Notes under the pieces: generated by a model | Databases searched by the model: none | Seen by the model: only the letters and a program-made list of their open reading frames with translations | What the model was told of the DNA's origin: nothing | In this document: one piece after another, positions 1 to 8,218 of the stretch | Layout: every line of letters begins with the position of its first letter | Numbering within the stretch: the stretch's first letter is position 1 | Made by a program: the position numbers and the translations under genes | Assembly: GCA_900543485.1 (NCBI GenBank) | Contig: UQRM01000001.1 | Coordinates: 1 to 64,000, forward strand | Source: an uncultured Eubacterium sp. | GTDB lineage: Bacteria > Bacillota > Clostridia > Peptostreptococcales > Anaerovoracaceae | Reading direction: 5' to 3' | DNA: 64,000 bases

Positions 1-173
1 TTTTCAACTCGTCCGCCTCTGTGAGCGAATTTCTGCTGTCCTGTAAAGAATGGATGGCACGCTGAGCAAATGTCCGTCTTGATTTCTTCCTGTGTGGACC
101 TTGTCATAAATGTGTTACCGCATGCGCAAGTTACTTTACATTCCTTATACTCAGGATGGATTCCTTTTTTCAT
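1..173 (-). CDS. rpmE: 50S ribosomal protein L31 (partial, C-terminus outside window)
   Basis: Reading leftward from the ATG at 173 gives about 57 residues beginning MKKGIHPEY and including [20 protein letters not shown] and [10 protein letters not shown], the conserved pattern of ribosomal protein L31 of the large subunit. Four cysteines (CAC and CSAC, with the usual HP after the second pair) mark the zinc-binding C+ form. A good ribosome binding site (AGAGGTG) lies just upstream. The last few residues and the stop codon lie beyond base 1. In many Clostridia rpmE sits next to rho, DUF1385 and prmC; here those genes are 8-12 kb to the right, so the block seems to have been split by the hyd/antiporter genes. 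Confidence 0.95.
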   Translation of the reverse strand, partial: MKKGIHPEYKECKVTCACGNTFMTRSTQEEIKTDICSACHPFFTGQQKFAHRGGRVE

Positions 174-242
174 GCTAATCACCTCTTTCCTGCTCAGGTT
201 TACCACCTTTGCATAATTACTGCCAGATATCGCAGCTTATTA

Positions 243-271
243 ACTATATCACATAAGATCGTCCGGCACAA
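243..271 (-). promoter_or_regulatory. Sigma-A type promoter of rpmE
   Basis: On the minus strand TTGTGC (271-266) and TATAGT (248-243) are separated by exactly 17 bases and lie about 75 bases upstream of the rpmE start. The rho promoter at 12123-12151 has the same TTGTGC -35 box and 17-base spacer. Predicted from sequence only. Confidence 0.6.
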
Positions 272-330
272 GTGTTTTATCGATTTTTTTACCATGAACC
301 GACCCTGTTTGCCATGGTTTTGTTTCTACT

Positions 331-512
331 GATGCACCCAGGAATAGCGATCATAGCGTTTTCTTTGGTGCAAAAACAGGCGTTTGCGCCCTGTTTCCAT
401 CAGCTGATGCACCTACAGTTCCATGCAATAGCCTTATCGTAGGTGCAGATTTCCCCAAATCAACGAAGAAAATGCACCTATATCTCCGCCATTTGACGTT
501 ACTATAGGTGCA
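331..512. repeat. Array A: three spaced inverted pairs of TGCACC / GGTGCA
   Basis: The gap 174-576 between rpmE and the antiporter gene holds three pairs of inverted arms. TGCACC starts at 333, 408 and 473, and its partner GGTGCA starts at 367, 442 and 507, so every pair spans exactly 40 bases. Pairing extends further in pair 2 (TGCACCTAC with GTAGGTGCA) and pair 3 (ATGCACCTATA with TATAGGTGCAT), with a C-G to T-A change at the same stem position. The 24-28 base loops are unrelated to each other. I do not recognise the element. Arrays with the same design but other motifs lie at 3800, 13457, 46065 and 57876. Confidence 0.8.
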
Positions 513-576
513 TCCTGTCAATAGTTCCGCTTATTTCACCGGCACGTCAGCCTCGTGCATTTTCCAACATCGCGCC

Positions 577-1944
577 CTACAGGACAAAGCCGGCGATCAG
601 ATAGGCGATCACCGAACCGCCTCCAGCGATAGCCGCATAAGGCAGCGTGGTAGTCATGAGGTCGAGGGACTTTATCTGACAACCCTGAGCGCACATGATA
701 ACGCCGTCTCCGTAAAGACACGTATTGCTACCGAAGGCCGCTCCCGAGAACACAGCAGCTGACGCCAGTATAGGATCGACGCCCATCGCGTTCGCAAGAG
801 GTATAACTATAGGTATGATGATTGCGGCCAGATCCCAGAAGCATCCTGTCGCATAAGCATAGATACCGCATACTATGAACACGGCCGCCGGCAGGAAGCC
901 ACCCTGCATTATAGGCTCCGTTATCGAAATCACGTATTCGGCGAGTCCCAGCTCGATATTGGCGTTCTGTACAGCAAAAGCCAGCACGGAAAGGACGAAC
1001 ACGAATCCCATGGACATGGCTCCATCGAAACACGTCGTAAGCAGTTCCTTGAATGTCATCTTTTTCTCTATGAAATACATGGCGAACGCAACTATCACTC
1101 CGCCTGCCGCTCCCATGAGAACATCCGATATCAGCGACAGCACGATCATTACGATCAGAGGCAGCAGAAAGTTCCACGGATGAGCTTTCTCGTTGACTTC
1201 GATCTCATGGCTGGCCTTTACGCTTTCCACCAGCTCAGGGTCCGTGCCCTCAGGGAACACGTCTCCGAGAGATTCGTACCGCTGATATGCCTTTTTCATA
1301 GGTCCGATCTTAGGTATTATGCCAATGATCTGGAGCAGGCATACTATGATGGCGAACCATGCGTAAAACGCAAACGGGAGGCCATGGATATATGCCGTCA
1401 TCGACGAACCGCCGATCTCCACTCCCTGATCTCCCATCAGCGTCGCGAAATATACGGCCCACGATGAAAGCGGGATCAGCAGGCATACAGGGGCGGCTAC
1501 CGTGTTCACCACATAAGCCAGCTGTTGTCTCGGTATCCCCAGCTTATCAGTTATCCCCTTCATGGTCGTTCCTACCGCCAGGTTGTTGAGATAGTCATCT
1601 ATAAAGATGATGACTCCGAGGATAAAGGTCCCGAACAGCGACGCTTTCTTCGTCTTGATAAATTTGCTTGCCCAGAATCCAAAGTCTGTTACGGCTCCTG
1701 TCTTCTCATAGAGCATTATCAACACTCCGAAAAGCGCGATAACGATGAGAAGCCACTGGAGCGATTCATTGTTGAACGACGCATATACGTTATCGAAAAA
1801 CGCGTTCGCAAATCCCTTCACTCCTCCAAGGATGAGAGACGCCATGGCAAGTCCGCACACCATAGCGAAAAGCGTGCGCTTTGTAGTAACAGCGATCACA
1901 AGGATCGTGAACACCGGAAGCACACATAAAATTCCATACTCCAT
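577..1944 (-). CDS. NhaC-family Na+/H+ antiporter-like permease
   Basis: A 455-residue integral membrane protein with about a dozen hydrophobic segments, of the length and pattern of the NhaC ion transporter superfamily: an IIFIDDYLNN segment near residue 110, a PVCLLIPLSSWAVY segment, and a C-terminal ATGCFWDLAAII helix. Family members exchange Na+ for H+, or in some branches carry organic substrates; the true substrate cannot be told from sequence. The ATG at 1944 is chosen because AGAGGAG sits 7 bases upstream; an in-frame start further up lacks this. The gene follows an amidohydrolase 77 bases upstream on the same strand. The pair may be co-transcribed, for uptake and cleavage of an amide or peptide-like compound, but that is inference. 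Confidence 0.8.
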   Translation of the reverse strand: MEYGILCVLPVFTILVIAVTTKRTLFAMVCGLAMASLILGGVKGFANAFFDNVYASFNNESLQWLLIVIALFGVLIMLYEKTGAVTDFGFWASKFIKTKKASLFGTFILGVIIFIDDYLNNLAVGTTMKGITDKLGIPRQQLAYVVNTVAAPVCLLIPLSSWAVYFATLMGDQGVEIGGSSMTAYIHGLPFAFYAWFAIIVCLLQIIGIIPKIGPMKKAYQRYESLGDVFPEGTDPELVESVKASHEIEVNEKAHPWNFLLPLIVMIVLSLISDVLMGAAGGVIVAFAMYFIEKKMTFKELLTTCFDGAMSMGFVFVLSVLAFAVQNANIELGLAEYVISITEPIMQGGFLPAAVFIVCGIYAYATGCFWDLAAIIIPIVIPLANAMGVDPILASAAVFSGAAFGSNTCLYGDGVIMCAQGCQIKSLDLMTTTLPYAAIAGGGSVIAYLIAGFVL

Positions 1945-2021
1945 AAAAACATCTCCTCTTAATAAATTTAACAGCCTGCCGATGTATCGGAAGGCTGTCA
2001 GACACATCTTCCGTAAAGACC

Positions 2022-3653
2022 CTACTCAGCTTTATAGACCACACGGCCATCCATCATCGTCAGGAGCGCTTTACGTTCCAGCAGCTTTTCCGACGGCTCA
2101 TCGAATATCCTGCCATCGATGACTGCTATATCCGCCAGCTTTCCGGCTTCAAGGCTTCCCAGTCGATCCTCGAGCCCCATAGCGTAAGCTCCCATATATG
2201 TATAGCCTTCAAGGGCCTGGAAAATATCTATCTTTTCGTTGATATCAGCTCCGATCTCATTCCCCTCGAGATCCAGTCTGGTCACAGCCACATACATGTT
2301 GTGGAACGGATTTATCTCGACGATAGGAAAATCGGTGCTGAGAGACACCTTAGCTCCCGCATCATAGAGGGACTTCAGAGGCTGGCTCCTGAACCATCTC
2401 CTCTGGCCGAGAGCATCCAGCATGAATTTTTCAGTACACAGATAATAATGAGCCGGCTGCTTGTTGGCCATCACATCCAGCTCCGCGAATCTGGGATAAT
2501 CTTCATCCTCCACCAGCTCCACGTGCTCTATACCGTTTCTCAATCCATGCCTGCCGTTAGCTTTTACAGACGCTTCGAAGGCATTGAGAGCCATGCGCAC
2601 GCCGCCGTCTCCCGTACAATGGATCCTGACAGGGAAGCCTTCCCCGTTGGCCCGGGTTATGATGTCGCTGAGAGCCTCCTGTGTGAATATCGGCGTCGCG
2701 TTCATTTCAGGGTCGTCCGGATCATCGAGATAAGGCTCATTGAGGACTCCCGTATGCGCGTCTATAACGCCGTCTCCGTAAGCTTTCAGTCCCGGCATCA
2801 CCACATATCCGTCGCTGTATTCCTTCATCAGCTCTTTGGCTTCCGTGAAATCTCCGGTCTTGCCGATAGACGGATAAACGAACATCCTGACGTCCAGTTC
2901 TCCCGCCTTCTCCATTTCCCTGTACAGCTTGAACCCTTTAGGTTCTTTCTCTATCTCCAGCTCATTGGACACATCGCCTGCCGACGTGAGGCCAAAGCTG
3001 CTGTATATCCCCAGAGAATGCTTCAGCATCCTCTTAGCCAGCGTACCATCTATATTGAGAAGCATAAAGAAGACAGGATCTGACCCCATATGATACAGCA
3101 TGCCTGTCAGCTCACCGTTTTCGTCCTTTTTCACATATACTTCACGTTCCTTGGTGATACTCTCCTTCGTATATCCAAATATCTCCAGAGCCTTGGAGTT
3201 GACCCAGCAATACCAGCCGTCGGCCGTGCTGAGGCATATAGGTATGTCCCTCGAGACCTCGTCAAGCAATTCCTTGCGCGGCAGCACCGGCTTGTCCCAC
3301 GCCGATACCATCCATCCGGAAGCTACCAGCAGGCTGGTGTCAGGATGTTTCTCCAGAAAATCCCTGACCATCTCCACGCACTCCTCCGCTGATCTGGTAC
3401 CCTCCAGATTCAGATCGTTGTCGTGCATCATGGCTCCCATAGTCACATGGACATGATTGTCGATGAGTCCCGGCATCACCAGCTTGTCTCTGTACTCATA
3501 AACCTCAGTGTTCTCTCCGATGAACTTTTCCATCTCACTGTCGCCGCCTACGGCGATGATCTCATTCCCTCTGACGGCAACGCCTCCACTGATGATTTCA
3601 TTTCCTTTTCCTGTGTATATGACGTTACTTTTTATGACTTTGTCCGCTGTCAT
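2022..3653 (-). CDS. Amidohydrolase, YtcJ-like (amidohydrolase_3 family)
   Basis: A 543-residue TIM-barrel metal-dependent hydrolase. It shows the N-terminal metal motif DNHVHVTMG, a later RIHCTGDGG histidine, HVELVEDEDYPRF and the STDFPIVEINPF aspartate, then a C-terminal beta-sandwich segment with GSLEAGKLADIAVID, as in YtcJ-type amidohydrolases. No signal peptide is visible, so it should be cytosolic. Substrates of this family are mostly unknown (N-acyl or imide compounds in studied cases). The ATG at 3653 has AGGTGA six bases upstream; an in-frame ATG three codons earlier lies inside that ribosome binding site. It stands upstream of the antiporter gene on the same strand and is separated from hydF by a 309-base gap. 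Confidence 0.85.
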   Translation of the reverse strand: MTADKVIKSNVIYTGKGNEIISGGVAVRGNEIIAVGGDSEMEKFIGENTEVYEYRDKLVMPGLIDNHVHVTMGAMMHDNDLNLEGTRSAEECVEMVRDFLEKHPDTSLLVASGWMVSAWDKPVLPRKELLDEVSRDIPICLSTADGWYCWVNSKALEIFGYTKESITKEREVYVKKDENGELTGMLYHMGSDPVFFMLLNIDGTLAKRMLKHSLGIYSSFGLTSAGDVSNELEIEKEPKGFKLYREMEKAGELDVRMFVYPSIGKTGDFTEAKELMKEYSDGYVVMPGLKAYGDGVIDAHTGVLNEPYLDDPDDPEMNATPIFTQEALSDIITRANGEGFPVRIHCTGDGGVRMALNAFEASVKANGRHGLRNGIEHVELVEDEDYPRFAELDVMANKQPAHYYLCTEKFMLDALGQRRWFRSQPLKSLYDAGAKVSLSTDFPIVEINPFHNMYVAVTRLDLEGNEIGADINEKIDIFQALEGYTYMGAYAMGLEDRLGSLEAGKLADIAVIDGRIFDEPSEKLLERKALLTMMDGRVVYKAE

Positions 3654-3799
3654 TCGTCTCACCTGTCTTTCTGCGTGTTTTGATACGTCATCTGTATCAT
3701 CCGCGTATATACCGCCCCCTATTTTATATTATCTTCCCTGCAAAAATCAACACATATGCAATTGTTTGAATTTTACGATTTCATTTCAAGCGGCCTGGA

Positions 3800-3869
3800 T
3801 ATCGCAGCCTCGCTCAAAATCGCAAGCCAGACCTCCAAAGAGCCAGACCTCCAAAGGGCTCCCGCGATA
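3800..3869. repeat. Array B: inverted TATCGC-type pair with duplicated loop
   Basis: TATCGCAG occurs at 3800-3807, AATCGCAA at 3818-3825 and CCGCGATA at 3862-3869, the same motif as array C at 13457. The 3818/3862 pair spans 52 bases, but its loop contains a perfect 16-bp tandem duplication (3825-3856). Subtracting one copy gives 36 bases, matching the 35-36 base pairs of array C. The rest of the gap 3654-3962 holds the hydF terminator and an AT-rich stretch with nothing else I recognise. Confidence 0.55.
3825..3856. repeat. 16-bp perfect tandem duplication
   Basis: The 16-base unit beginning AGCCAGACC occurs twice back to back, inside the loop of the array B inverted pair. It looks like a recent slippage or replication event and usefully shows that the loop, not the arms, changed length. 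Confidence 0.9.
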
Positions 3870-3890
3870 TTTTGCCGTTCCAGATCCCGA

Positions 3891-3929
3891 AGACGCAAAA
3901 AGCCGCACCGGCAGACGGCTTTTGCGTCT
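3891..3929 (-). terminator. Stem-loop downstream of hydF, probable terminator
   Basis: AGACGCAAA(A)AGCCG and CGGCTTTTGCGTCT form a 14-bp stem around a 10-base loop, 34 bases past the hydF stop codon. Reading on the minus strand, the 3' arm carries the T-run inside the stem and no long T-tract follows, so termination could be incomplete. Confidence 0.55.
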
Positions 3930-3962
3930 GTCTGCCAGCACGGCCACTTTATTCTGACAGTT

Positions 3963-5282
3963 TTATCCCGGCAGCTCTATCTTGTCCAATATCCCTCCCA
4001 GCTTGGCCAACACTACACCGTAGTTGGTTATTGGCACTCCGGCAGCTTCAGCGGCCGCGATCCTGCTGAGGACGTGCTTCCTGTTGAACATACAGGCACC
4101 GCAATGTATCACCAGGTCGAACTGCTCCAGCTCTGAAGCAGGCGGGAAATCATTGCCGCACACGTTGACCACCTGGATGCCGCTGCCGAAACGCTTTCTC
4201 AGCAGGTTCGGTATCTTTTCCCGCCCAATATCCTCGGAAAGAGGCACATGGGTACAGGCTTCAGCAATAAGCACCCTTGAATTTTCAGTCATTTCGTCTA
4301 ATTGCGATGCACCTTTTACGAATGTATCTATGTCGCCCTTATAGGCTGCAAACAATACCGAAAAAGATGTAAGAGCGCTCTCCTCAGGCTTCATGTCGTA
4401 CACCTGACGGAAGCACTGAGAATCGGTTATTATCAGATCGGGAGCCCTGCCGAGGGAGGAAAGAGCCCGTTCCAGTCCGTCGGCCGTGGTGGCGACGGCT
4501 GTGCATTTTCTGTCCAGCAGTTCCCTGAGCGTCTGGACCTGGGGGAGGATGAGCCTTCCTTTAGGCGCCTGGATATCCTGAGGCATCACCAGCAGCACCA
4601 GGCTTCCCTCGGCCGCCATGTCCCCCAGGATCTTCCTCCGGAGAAAATCCTCCGGCACTGCTTCCGCTATAGCGTCACGCAGCTGCTCTATCCCGGTCTT
4701 TTCAACAGCGCTCACTCTTATGGCATGGGCTTTCCCATCTCCTCCGATCAGCTCCTCAAGGCTGCCTGTCGCGGTCCGGGACTGCTCCTGCCCACCGGCT
4801 CCTGCTGCCGTCGCTGCCTTTTCCCCGGCGTCGATTTCATCGCACTTGTTGACGGCCAGGATGACGGGAACATTCCTTTCGGCCAAACGTTTGAGCCACT
4901 GCTTTTCGTAATCGAAAGCGCCGCCTCCTCCGGCTCCCGCGGCAGCCGTGCCGCCGCCCGGGATTTCACCGGATATCCTCGCTCCATCGATGACCATGAC
5001 GGCCACATCTGTCTTATCGATGACTCCCTCAGTCCTTTCCACTCTCAGCCTTCCCAGTTCTCCTTCATCGTCAAACCCGGCTGTATCTATGAAGACCACA
5101 GGTCCCACCGGATGAAGCTCCATGGATTTGTAGACCGGATCGGCGGTAGTGCCTGGCGTATCGGACACCAGGGCGATATCCTGCCCTGTGAGGGCATTGA
5201 TGAGAGATGATTTCCCAGCGTTTCTCCTGCCGAATATCCCTATGTGGAGCCTGTCAGCTCTTGGCGTATCATTTAAACTCAT
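3963..5282 (-). CDS. hydF: [FeFe]-hydrogenase maturation GTPase HydF
   Basis: HydF is the scaffold that carries the 2Fe precursor of the H-cluster and hands it to apo-hydrogenase. The 439-residue protein starts with a Ras-like GTPase domain: P-loop GRRNAGKSS, DTPGTTADP, DTAGFDDEG and NKCD. The C-terminal half ends in the HydF cluster motif HCGACMFNRKHVL, whose HxnCxxC ligands bind the iron-sulfur cluster. Between the GTPase motifs there are Gly/Ala-rich insertions (near GGGTAAAGAGGGG and EKAATAAGAGG) that a typical HydF lacks. AGGAG lies 7 bases before the ATG. It is third in hydE-hydG-hydF, only 19 bases after hydG. No structural hydrogenase gene is in the window. Confidence 0.95.
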   Translation of the reverse strand: MSLNDTPRADRLHIGIFGRRNAGKSSLINALTGQDIALVSDTPGTTADPVYKSMELHPVGPVVFIDTAGFDDEGELGRLRVERTEGVIDKTDVAVMVIDGARISGEIPGGGTAAAGAGGGGAFDYEKQWLKRLAERNVPVILAVNKCDEIDAGEKAATAAGAGGQEQSRTATGSLEELIGGDGKAHAIRVSAVEKTGIEQLRDAIAEAVPEDFLRRKILGDMAAEGSLVLLVMPQDIQAPKGRLILPQVQTLRELLDRKCTAVATTADGLERALSSLGRAPDLIITDSQCFRQVYDMKPEESALTSFSVLFAAYKGDIDTFVKGASQLDEMTENSRVLIAEACTHVPLSEDIGREKIPNLLRKRFGSGIQVVNVCGNDFPPASELEQFDLVIHCGACMFNRKHVLSRIAAAEAAGVPITNYGVVLAKLGGILDKIELPG

Positions 5283-5301
5283 GGCAATTCTCCTGTCCTT
5301 A

Positions 5302-6723
5302 TCAGAATCGGAAGTCTCTCTCGCCTTCTTCTATCTTCCCGAGACGCTCCGTACAGACTTCCCGCACCTTTTCGTTAGGTATCATGGCCAGCCTTTCAGC
5401 GATTATCTCATCGCCCTTTTTCCTGCTTTCTTCACCTGCGTAATCCATCAGGAACTCCTTGAGGGTCATCAGGGCGTTAGGCTGGCAGCAGTTGGCGATC
5501 TGCCCCGACTTGAGCAGGCTCATGAATCTGTCGCCTGTCCTTCCTTCTCTGTAGCAGGCCGTGCAGAAGCTCGGCACATATCCCAGGTCTATCAGCCAGT
5601 CTACTACCTGAGCCAGGGTCCTCCTGTCTTCCACATCGAACTGGACCGTATCCTCATCCCGCTCTTCTTCCACATAACCGCCGACGCTGGTCCTGCTGCC
5701 TCCGCTTATCTGCGTGATGCCTATCTCCAGACATTCCCTTCTGGTCTTGGCGCTCTCTCTGGTAGACATTATCATCCCGGTATAAGGCACCGCTATCCTG
5801 AGAACAGCCACTATCCTCTTGAACACGTCGTCAGGAACTCCGTTGTCAAAGGTATCAGGATCGATATCGTCAGCCGGTCTTATCCTCGGTACACTGATAG
5901 TGTGCGGCCCACAGCCGTAAGTCTTTTCCAGATGATGGGCGTGCATCAGCATTCCGACGAAATCATACTTATAGTTTTCCAGACCGAAGAGCACGCCACA
6001 GCCCACGTCGTCTATGCCGGCCTCCATGGCTCTGTCCATGGCTTCTGTATGATAAGCGTAATCACTCTTCGGCCCGGACGGGTGCAGCTCTTCATAGGAC
6101 TTCTTGTTATACGTTTCCTGGAAAAGTATATATGTACCGATCCCGGCTTCCTTGAGCATCTTATACTCCTCCACAGTGGTTGCCGCGATGTTGACATTGA
6201 CCCTTCTTATAGCGCCGTTCTTATGTTTGATGCTGTATATAGTCTTGATGCTCTCCAGAATATATTCTATAGGATTGTTGTACGGATCCTCGCCGGCCTC
6301 GATGGCCAGTCTTTTGTGACCCATGTCCTGGAGCGCGATGACCTCCTGTCTTATCTCCTCCTGTGTCAGCTTTTTCCTCGGTATATGCTTGTTCTGCCCG
6401 TGGTATGGACAGTATACGCATCCATTGACGCAGTAGTTGGAAAGGTACAGCGGTGCGAACATGACGATCCTGTTGCCATAAAAATGTTCCTTGATCTCCT
6501 TGCCCAGATCAAATATCTTCTGGATTATTCCCGGATCCTCACATTCCAGCAGCGTGGCCGCTTCCTTGTAGGAAAGGCCTTTGTACTGTCTGCCTTTTTC
6601 CAATATCTGCTCCATCATCTCCAGGTCGTTCTTATGAGCTTCCGCATATTCCAATGTTTCGAGGATCTTCTCATGATTTATGAATTCCTCCGCTTTTTTA
6701 GATGTACTGTTATAAACTGCCAT
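5302..6723 (-). CDS. hydG: [FeFe]-hydrogenase maturation radical SAM enzyme HydG
   Basis: HydG is a tyrosine lyase that makes the CO and CN- ligands of the H-cluster iron, releasing p-cresol. The 473-residue protein matches family length. The radical SAM cluster ligands are Cys98, Cys102 and Cys105 in CVNGCVYC. A C-terminal extension carries FCTACYREG and, about 25 residues later, ANCCQPN, the ligands of the auxiliary cluster that distinguishes HydG from the related thiamine enzyme ThiH. The ATG at 6723 follows AGGAG by 8 bases. The gene lies between hydE and hydF on the same strand, and all three maturases act together in the cytoplasm. Confidence 0.96.
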   Translation of the reverse strand: MAVYNSTSKKAEEFINHEKILETLEYAEAHKNDLEMMEQILEKGRQYKGLSYKEAATLLECEDPGIIQKIFDLGKEIKEHFYGNRIVMFAPLYLSNYCVNGCVYCPYHGQNKHIPRKKLTQEEIRQEVIALQDMGHKRLAIEAGEDPYNNPIEYILESIKTIYSIKHKNGAIRRVNVNIAATTVEEYKMLKEAGIGTYILFQETYNKKSYEELHPSGPKSDYAYHTEAMDRAMEAGIDDVGCGVLFGLENYKYDFVGMLMHAHHLEKTYGCGPHTISVPRIRPADDIDPDTFDNGVPDDVFKRIVAVLRIAVPYTGMIMSTRESAKTRRECLEIGITQISGGSRTSVGGYVEEERDEDTVQFDVEDRRTLAQVVDWLIDLGYVPSFCTACYREGRTGDRFMSLLKSGQIANCCQPNALMTLKEFLMDYAGEESRKKGDEIIAERLAMIPNEKVREVCTERLGKIEEGERDFRF

Positions 6724-6792
6724 TTCATTTTCTCCTTTATTTTATCTTTTAAAAAATCATCTGTATCATCGAGGGCATCGCCCTGTTTCCGG

Positions 6793-7968
6793 CTACAGCG
6801 GTATCCTGCCGCAGCTTCTTATGAGTTCTTCCAGCTCCTGTCTGTCCCCTTCCACGTCGGTCGCCTTGAATCGGGCCGGATATATTTCATATGCCTCCTT
6901 GTACTTGTCAGGAGTCACCTTCTTCATGACCACATTGGCGCCGAAGGCAAAGGGGTTCTCAGCGGGGAGCGCGTCCCCGGAAGACTCGTTTCCGCCCGCT
7001 TCGCCGCTTTTCACATCGCCTGCCCCACCGCTGCCTGCCTGCTTCTTCTCCTTACCGGACAATATCGACAGGGATGTAGTCAAGGGCAGGTTTGCCTCCG
7101 GCAGCAGCAGCCTGGCTACAGCCACTGCCCGCCTCGCCATCTCCGTATCGCCGTCCGGTTCTCCTGCCAGCGGTGTCTTGGGGTTGGAAATGAAAGGTCC
7201 TATCCCTGCCATCCTGCACGGTATCTCCTTCAGCAACAGCAGATCCTTAGCCAATGTCAGCGGCGTCTGTCCGGGAAGGCCTACCATGAAACCGCTCCCT
7301 GTCTCATACCCCAGCTCCTTTAGGGTCTTCAGGCATCGTATACGTTCCTCCAGCGTCCCGCAGGGATGGAGCCGATCATACAGCTCTGGGTCAGCCGTCT
7401 CATGCTTCAGCAGATATCTGTCCGCTCCCGCCTTTCTCCAGACCTCATAATCCTGACGGGGCCGTTCTCCGCAGCTGACGGTCACGGCCGGATGGAGCAG
7501 AGGGCCTGCCATCGCAGCACGGTCACTGCCTGACACGCGGCTCCGGCGTATCTCCATCTTCTTTATCTCCCTGATGATATCCGCCAGCCGCTCCGACGTG
7601 AAATGATCATCTTCTCCCGACTGGAGCACGATAGTCCTGTATCCCGCCTTCACCGCCGCCTCCGCGGACGCCAATATCTCCTCACGGCTCATGCGGTATC
7701 GCGGGATATCCCTGTTATCCCTGTTGAGGCCACAGTAACGGCATTGCCTCCGACAGACATTGGAAAATTCGATTATGGCTCGTAAATGCACCGTATCGCC
7801 CACCGCCTCCCGGCGTGTCTTGTCGGCCAGCTCATATACGGCTGTGAAATCATCCATCGTCAGAAGCGAGGCTATACCCTCCTCGGAATCCAGTTTCAAA
7901 TATATCGGCTCTGTATCGTCAGGACATATATCGTTGCGCTCCATGTTTTTTGTGCAAATCTCGCTCAT
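6793..7968 (-). CDS. hydE: [FeFe]-hydrogenase maturation radical SAM enzyme HydE
   Basis: HydE is the radical SAM maturase that works downstream of HydG on the organometallic precursor of the H-cluster. The radical SAM motif is CRRQCRYC (Cys72, Cys76, Cys79), followed by the BioB/HydE pattern EILASAEAAVKAGYRTIVLQSGED. At 391 residues it is some 40 longer than usual because of a Gly/Ser/Glu-rich insertion (GSGGAGDVKSGEAGG and following residues) between the TTSLSIL strand and the NPFAFGANVVM segment. AAAGGAG stands 13 bases before the ATG, a rather long spacing. First gene of hydE-hydG-hydF; a terminator-like hairpin at 7992-8031 separates it from prmC. Confidence 0.93.
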   Translation of the reverse strand: MSEICTKNMERNDICPDDTEPIYLKLDSEEGIASLLTMDDFTAVYELADKTRREAVGDTVHLRAIIEFSNVCRRQCRYCGLNRDNRDIPRYRMSREEILASAEAAVKAGYRTIVLQSGEDDHFTSERLADIIREIKKMEIRRSRVSGSDRAAMAGPLLHPAVTVSCGERPRQDYEVWRKAGADRYLLKHETADPELYDRLHPCGTLEERIRCLKTLKELGYETGSGFMVGLPGQTPLTLAKDLLLLKEIPCRMAGIGPFISNPKTPLAGEPDGDTEMARRAVAVARLLLPEANLPLTTSLSILSGKEKKQAGSGGAGDVKSGEAGGNESSGDALPAENPFAFGANVVMKKVTPDKYKEAYEIYPARFKATDVEGDRQELEELIRSCGRIPL

Positions 7969-7991
7969 CTATCCCGGCAAACTCCTTTCCG

Positions 7992-8031
7992 CAAAAATAA
8001 ATCAAACCTCTGTCGTCTGATGCGACAGAGG
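7992..8031 (-). terminator. Rho-independent terminator after prmC, ahead of hydE
   Basis: A perfect 9-bp stem, CCTCTGTCG (8007-8015) with CGACAGAGG (8023-8031), around a 7-base loop. Read on the minus strand it is followed by TTTGATTTATTTTT. It lies about 190 bases past the prmC stop and 24 bases upstream of hydE, so it closes the rho-DUF1385-prmC transcript, or could act as an attenuator in the hydE leader. A second hairpin arm pair, GCAGGC/GCCTGC, lies at about 8051-8076. The remaining gap to 8218 shows no gene. Confidence 0.7.
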
Positions 8032-8218
8032 TCCTCTGCGATAATATGGGGCAGGCGATCTTTCAATGGCCTGCTGTCAATATCATCATCGCCTTTTTCC
8101 TCGGTCAAACCCTTGGCATCAGCACGAATCCATATTGTCTGCTATTTTACTTGCTCGTTGTCCTTTTACCTGGCCGATCATCGACCGGTTTGTTTCAGTT
8201 AACTTTACATTTTTTATC

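Noticed and set aside
331..512. Arrays A-E as CRISPR arrays
   Set aside because: Repeats are only 6-9 bases, alternate in orientation, and no cas genes are present; spacing is constant between arms of a pair but not between pairs.
5149..7323. Plus-strand open frame of 724 residues opposite hydF, hydG and hydE
   Set aside because: It lies antisense to three well-supported hyd genes and has no domain or ribosome binding site; long antisense frames are a by-product of codon bias.
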